The notes under the pieces are model-generated. The model searched no databases. It worked only from the letters and a program-made list of their open reading frames with translations, and was not told where the DNA came from. DNA of 17,990 nucleotides from Syntrophaceae bacterium. Its GTDB lineage: Bacteria; Desulfobacterota; Syntrophia; Syntrophales; UBA5619. Both the position numbers and the translations under genes were made by a program. Each line of letters opens with the position of its first letter. The first letter of the stretch is position 1. Shown here piece after piece: positions 16,649 to 17,990 of this stretch. The stretch covers positions 1-17,990 of the forward strand of contig CAKKRN010000280.1 in assembly GCA_919902745.1 (NCBI GenBank), in the 5' to 3' direction.

Positions 16649-16686
16649 CTTTTATTGAGCCACAGAAATGAGCAGTCAAATAAAAG
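16649..16686 (+). other. AT-rich inverted repeat between rpoC and rpsL
   Basis: CTTTTATTGA (16649-16658) and TCAAATAAAAG (16676-16686) are complementary apart from one extra base, with a 17-base loop, in the 63-base gap between rpoC and rpsL. The AT-rich stem is too weak for a normal terminator and lies only 4 bases before the rpsL Shine-Dalgarno. It might separate rpoBC from the str genes or be a protein-binding site. The function is unknown. Confidence 0.35.
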
Positions 16687-16699
16687 GCTGGGAGGGGCA

Positions 16700-17071
16700 A
16701 TGCCTACAATAAATCAGTTGGTTAGAAAGGGAAGGGCGAAGATCGTCAGGAAAGCGGCGACACCCGCTTTGGCCGGTTCACCGCAGCGACGGGGGGTTTG
16801 CGTCCGGGTTTACACCTCCACGCCCAAAAAACCGAATTCCGCCTTGAGAAAAGTGGCCAGGGTGCGGCTGACCAGCGGTTACGAGGTCACTTCCTATATA
16901 CCGGGCGTTGGACATAACCTGCAGGAACATTCCGTCGTCCTGGTGCGCGGCGGTCGTGTCAAGGATCTTCCGGGTGTTCGTTACCACATCATCCGGGGGA
17001 CGCTGGATGCCGTCGGCGTCCAGGACAGAAAACAGAGTAGGTCAAAATACGGGGCCAAGAGACCGGGCTAA
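16700..17071 (+). CDS. rpsL: 30S ribosomal protein S12
   Basis: The 123-residue product starts [12 protein letters not shown] and has the invariant decoding-centre segments [18 protein letters not shown] and [17 protein letters not shown]. Lys43 and Lys88, the usual streptomycin-resistance positions, are wild type. Asp89, the residue methylthiolated by RimO in many bacteria, is present. GGGAGGGG (16690-16697) precedes the ATG at 16700. An in-frame upstream ATG at 16655 would add 15 unrelated residues and is rejected. The gene follows rpoC by 63 bases and precedes rpsG by 14 bases. Confidence 0.98.
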   Translation: MPTINQLVRKGRAKIVRKAATPALAGSPQRRGVCVRVYTSTPKKPNSALRKVARVRLTSGYEVTSYIPGVGHNLQEHSVVLVRGGRVKDLPGVRYHIIRGTLDAVGVQDRKQSRSKYGAKRPG

Positions 17072-17085
17072 GCGGGGATAGAGTC

Positions 17086-17556
17086 ATGCCGAGGAGAAGA
17101 GAAGTTACCAAGAGGGAGATCCTGCCGGATCCGAAATACAACAACCGGCTGGTGGCGAGGTTCATCAACAACCTCCTGAAGCGGGGGAAGAAGAGTATTG
17201 CGGAGTCCATCCTGTATGGGGCCTTTGATATCATCCAGGATCGGGTCAAGGAGACTCCGGTCGATATTTTTGAAAAGGCCGTGAACAATGTCAAACCGGT
17301 GATCGAGGTCAAGTCGAGGCGCGTCGGTGGATCGACGTATCAGGTGCCGACGGAGGTGATTCCCTCCCGCCGGGTTGCCCTCGGGATCCGTTGGCTGATT
17401 ACCCATGCGCGGGAACGCTCCGAAAAAACGATGCGGGAAAAACTGGCCGCGGAGCTGATCGATGCGGCGAACAATCGGGGTGGGGCGGTCAAGAAGAGGG
17501 AAGCCGTCCACAAGATGGCCGAAGCCAACAAAGCCTTTGCCCATTATCGATTTTAG
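17086..17556 (+). CDS. rpsG: 30S ribosomal protein S7
   Basis: The 156-residue product has the S7 opening [20 protein letters not shown] and the signature [19 protein letters not shown]. The beta-hairpin region [16 protein letters not shown] and the ending [14 protein letters not shown] are also typical. S7 nucleates assembly of the 30S head and lies near the E site. In E. coli it represses the str operon through the rpsL-rpsG spacer; here that spacer is only 14 bases, leaving little room for the same structure. fusA normally follows; it is absent at this position. Confidence 0.97.
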   Translation: MPRRREVTKREILPDPKYNNRLVARFINNLLKRGKKSIAESILYGAFDIIQDRVKETPVDIFEKAVNNVKPVIEVKSRRVGGSTYQVPTEVIPSRRVALGIRWLITHARERSEKTMREKLAAELIDAANNRGGAVKKREAVHKMAEANKAFAHYRF

Positions 17557-17776
17557 CGGGGACTCCTTTTATATCACACCGGATGGACCATATCTTACAG
17601 ACCGGTGTCCGATTTCAGCAGTGGGTGGTGTGCCGGCGGGTGGAACGCCGAATGGTGCGTTGCTCCCGGCGGCCGCGATTCCTGCGGCGGGTGCGTGACG
17701 GATTCATTATAGGGAAATGATTGGATAAGACCGGAACGAAAACAAACGAACCATTCAACGTTTAAGGAGGTTAGAG
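17557..17776 (+). promoter_or_regulatory. 220-base hairpin-rich spacer between rpsG and tuf, possible tuf leader
   Basis: No gene is evident here. Three inverted repeats are visible: ACACCGG (17576-17582) with CCGGTGT (17602-17608); CGGCG (17634-17638) with CGCCG (17646-17650), a 7-base loop; and GCCGC (17672-17676) with GCGGC (17684-17688), also a 7-base loop. The central part is GC-rich and the last 70 bases are A-rich. No confident -35/-10 pair was found. The spacer ends in a strong Shine-Dalgarno AAGGAGG (17764-17770). It contains no recognisable remnant of fusA in any frame. Confidence 0.4.
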
Positions 17777-17990
17777 ATGGCTAAGAAAAAATTTGAGAGG
17801 ACGAAGCCGCACCTGAATATCGGCACCATCGGTCATGTTGATCATGGAAAGACCACATTGACGGCCGCGATCACAAAACACTTGGCCTCTAAGGGATTGG
17901 CCGAGTTCAGGCCCTTTGATTCCATCGATAATGCTCCGGAAGAAAAGGAGAGAGGGGTCACCATCAACATCTCGCATGTGGAATATCAGA
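17777..17990 (+). CDS. tuf: Elongation factor Tu, N-terminal part (cut by window end)
   Basis: The 71 visible codons begin [20 protein letters not shown], the EF-Tu N-terminus, with the P-loop GHVDHGKT at residues 19-26 and the switch I segment [16 protein letters not shown]-Tu delivers aminoacyl-tRNA to the ribosomal A site as a GTP complex. It is distinguished from EF-G, whose P-loop is AHIDAGKT. The HVEYQ at the window end is expected just before the G3 motif. The ATG follows AAGGAGG by 6 bases, a strong ribosome-binding site that fits a very highly expressed gene. Confidence 0.97.
   Translation, partial: MAKKKFERTKPHLNIGTIGHVDHGKTTLTAAITKHLASKGLAEFRPFDSIDNAPEEKERGVTINISHVEYQ

Noticed and set aside
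17391..17720. Plus-strand open frame overlapping the end of rpsG and the spacer before tuf
   Set aside because: It is out of frame with rpsG for most of its length. The spacer part is low-complexity Arg-rich sequence with no similarity to EF-G or any family that I recognise.
17777..17990. Reading the last gene as fusA (EF-G)
   Set aside because: The P-loop is GHVDHGKT and the N-terminus [15 protein letters not shown] is that of EF-Tu; EF-G would show AHIDAGKT.

Overview
This 18 kb window is a core information-processing region of a moderately GC-rich bacterium. Gene order and protein style (gmk-rpoZ-pyrF-rlmB; tRNA Thr-Tyr-Gly-Thr, rpmG, tRNA-Trp, secE, nusG; rplKAJL-rpoBC; rpsL-rpsG-tuf) suggest a deltaproteobacterium (Desulfobacterota), perhaps near Syntrophus/Smithella. 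That placement comes from memory of gene order and protein sequence, not from a search. All protein genes lie on the plus strand; only one tRNA-Pro gene is on the minus strand.

Layout. (1) 1-3091: the tail of a probable guanylate kinase gene, the RNA polymerase omega subunit (rpoZ), orotidine 5'-phosphate decarboxylase (pyrF, overlapping rpoZ), the 23S rRNA 2'-O-methyltransferase RlmB, and a PilC/GspF-type inner-membrane platform protein, closely packed and probably co-transcribed. (2) 3123-3752: a minus-strand tRNA-Pro(CGG) and a small zinc-ribbon-like DUF1178 protein. (3) 3856-4780: a strong-looking stable-RNA promoter with an A/T-rich upstream element, then tRNA-Thr(TGT), tRNA-Tyr(GTA), tRNA-Gly(TCC), tRNA-Thr(GGT), rpmG and tRNA-Trp(CCA). 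(4) 4826-16636: secE, nusG, rplK, rplA, an L10-leader-like region, rplJ, rplL, rpoB and rpoC. (5) 16700-17990: rpsL, rpsG and the first 71 codons of tuf.

Together these genes supply RNA polymerase (omega, beta, beta'), a transcription elongation factor, the L11/L1 and L10/L12 stalks of the large ribosomal subunit, S12 and S7 of the small subunit, EF-Tu, a set of tRNAs and the SecE translocon subunit. No phage, CRISPR, defence or secondary-metabolism system is visible, and no new multi-gene system was found.

The unusual content is between genes. Two 27-bp perfect palindromes, exact reverse complements of each other, flank rplA. A GTAGGGGCG-type palindrome overlaps the rplL stop codon. A heptanucleotide tandem repeat separates rpoB from rpoC. 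The usual partners fusA (between rpsG and tuf) and a tuf copy (after tRNA-Thr(GGT)) are missing from their customary places; a 220-bp hairpin-rich spacer precedes the one tuf present. No stretch longer than about 300 bases lacks a gene.
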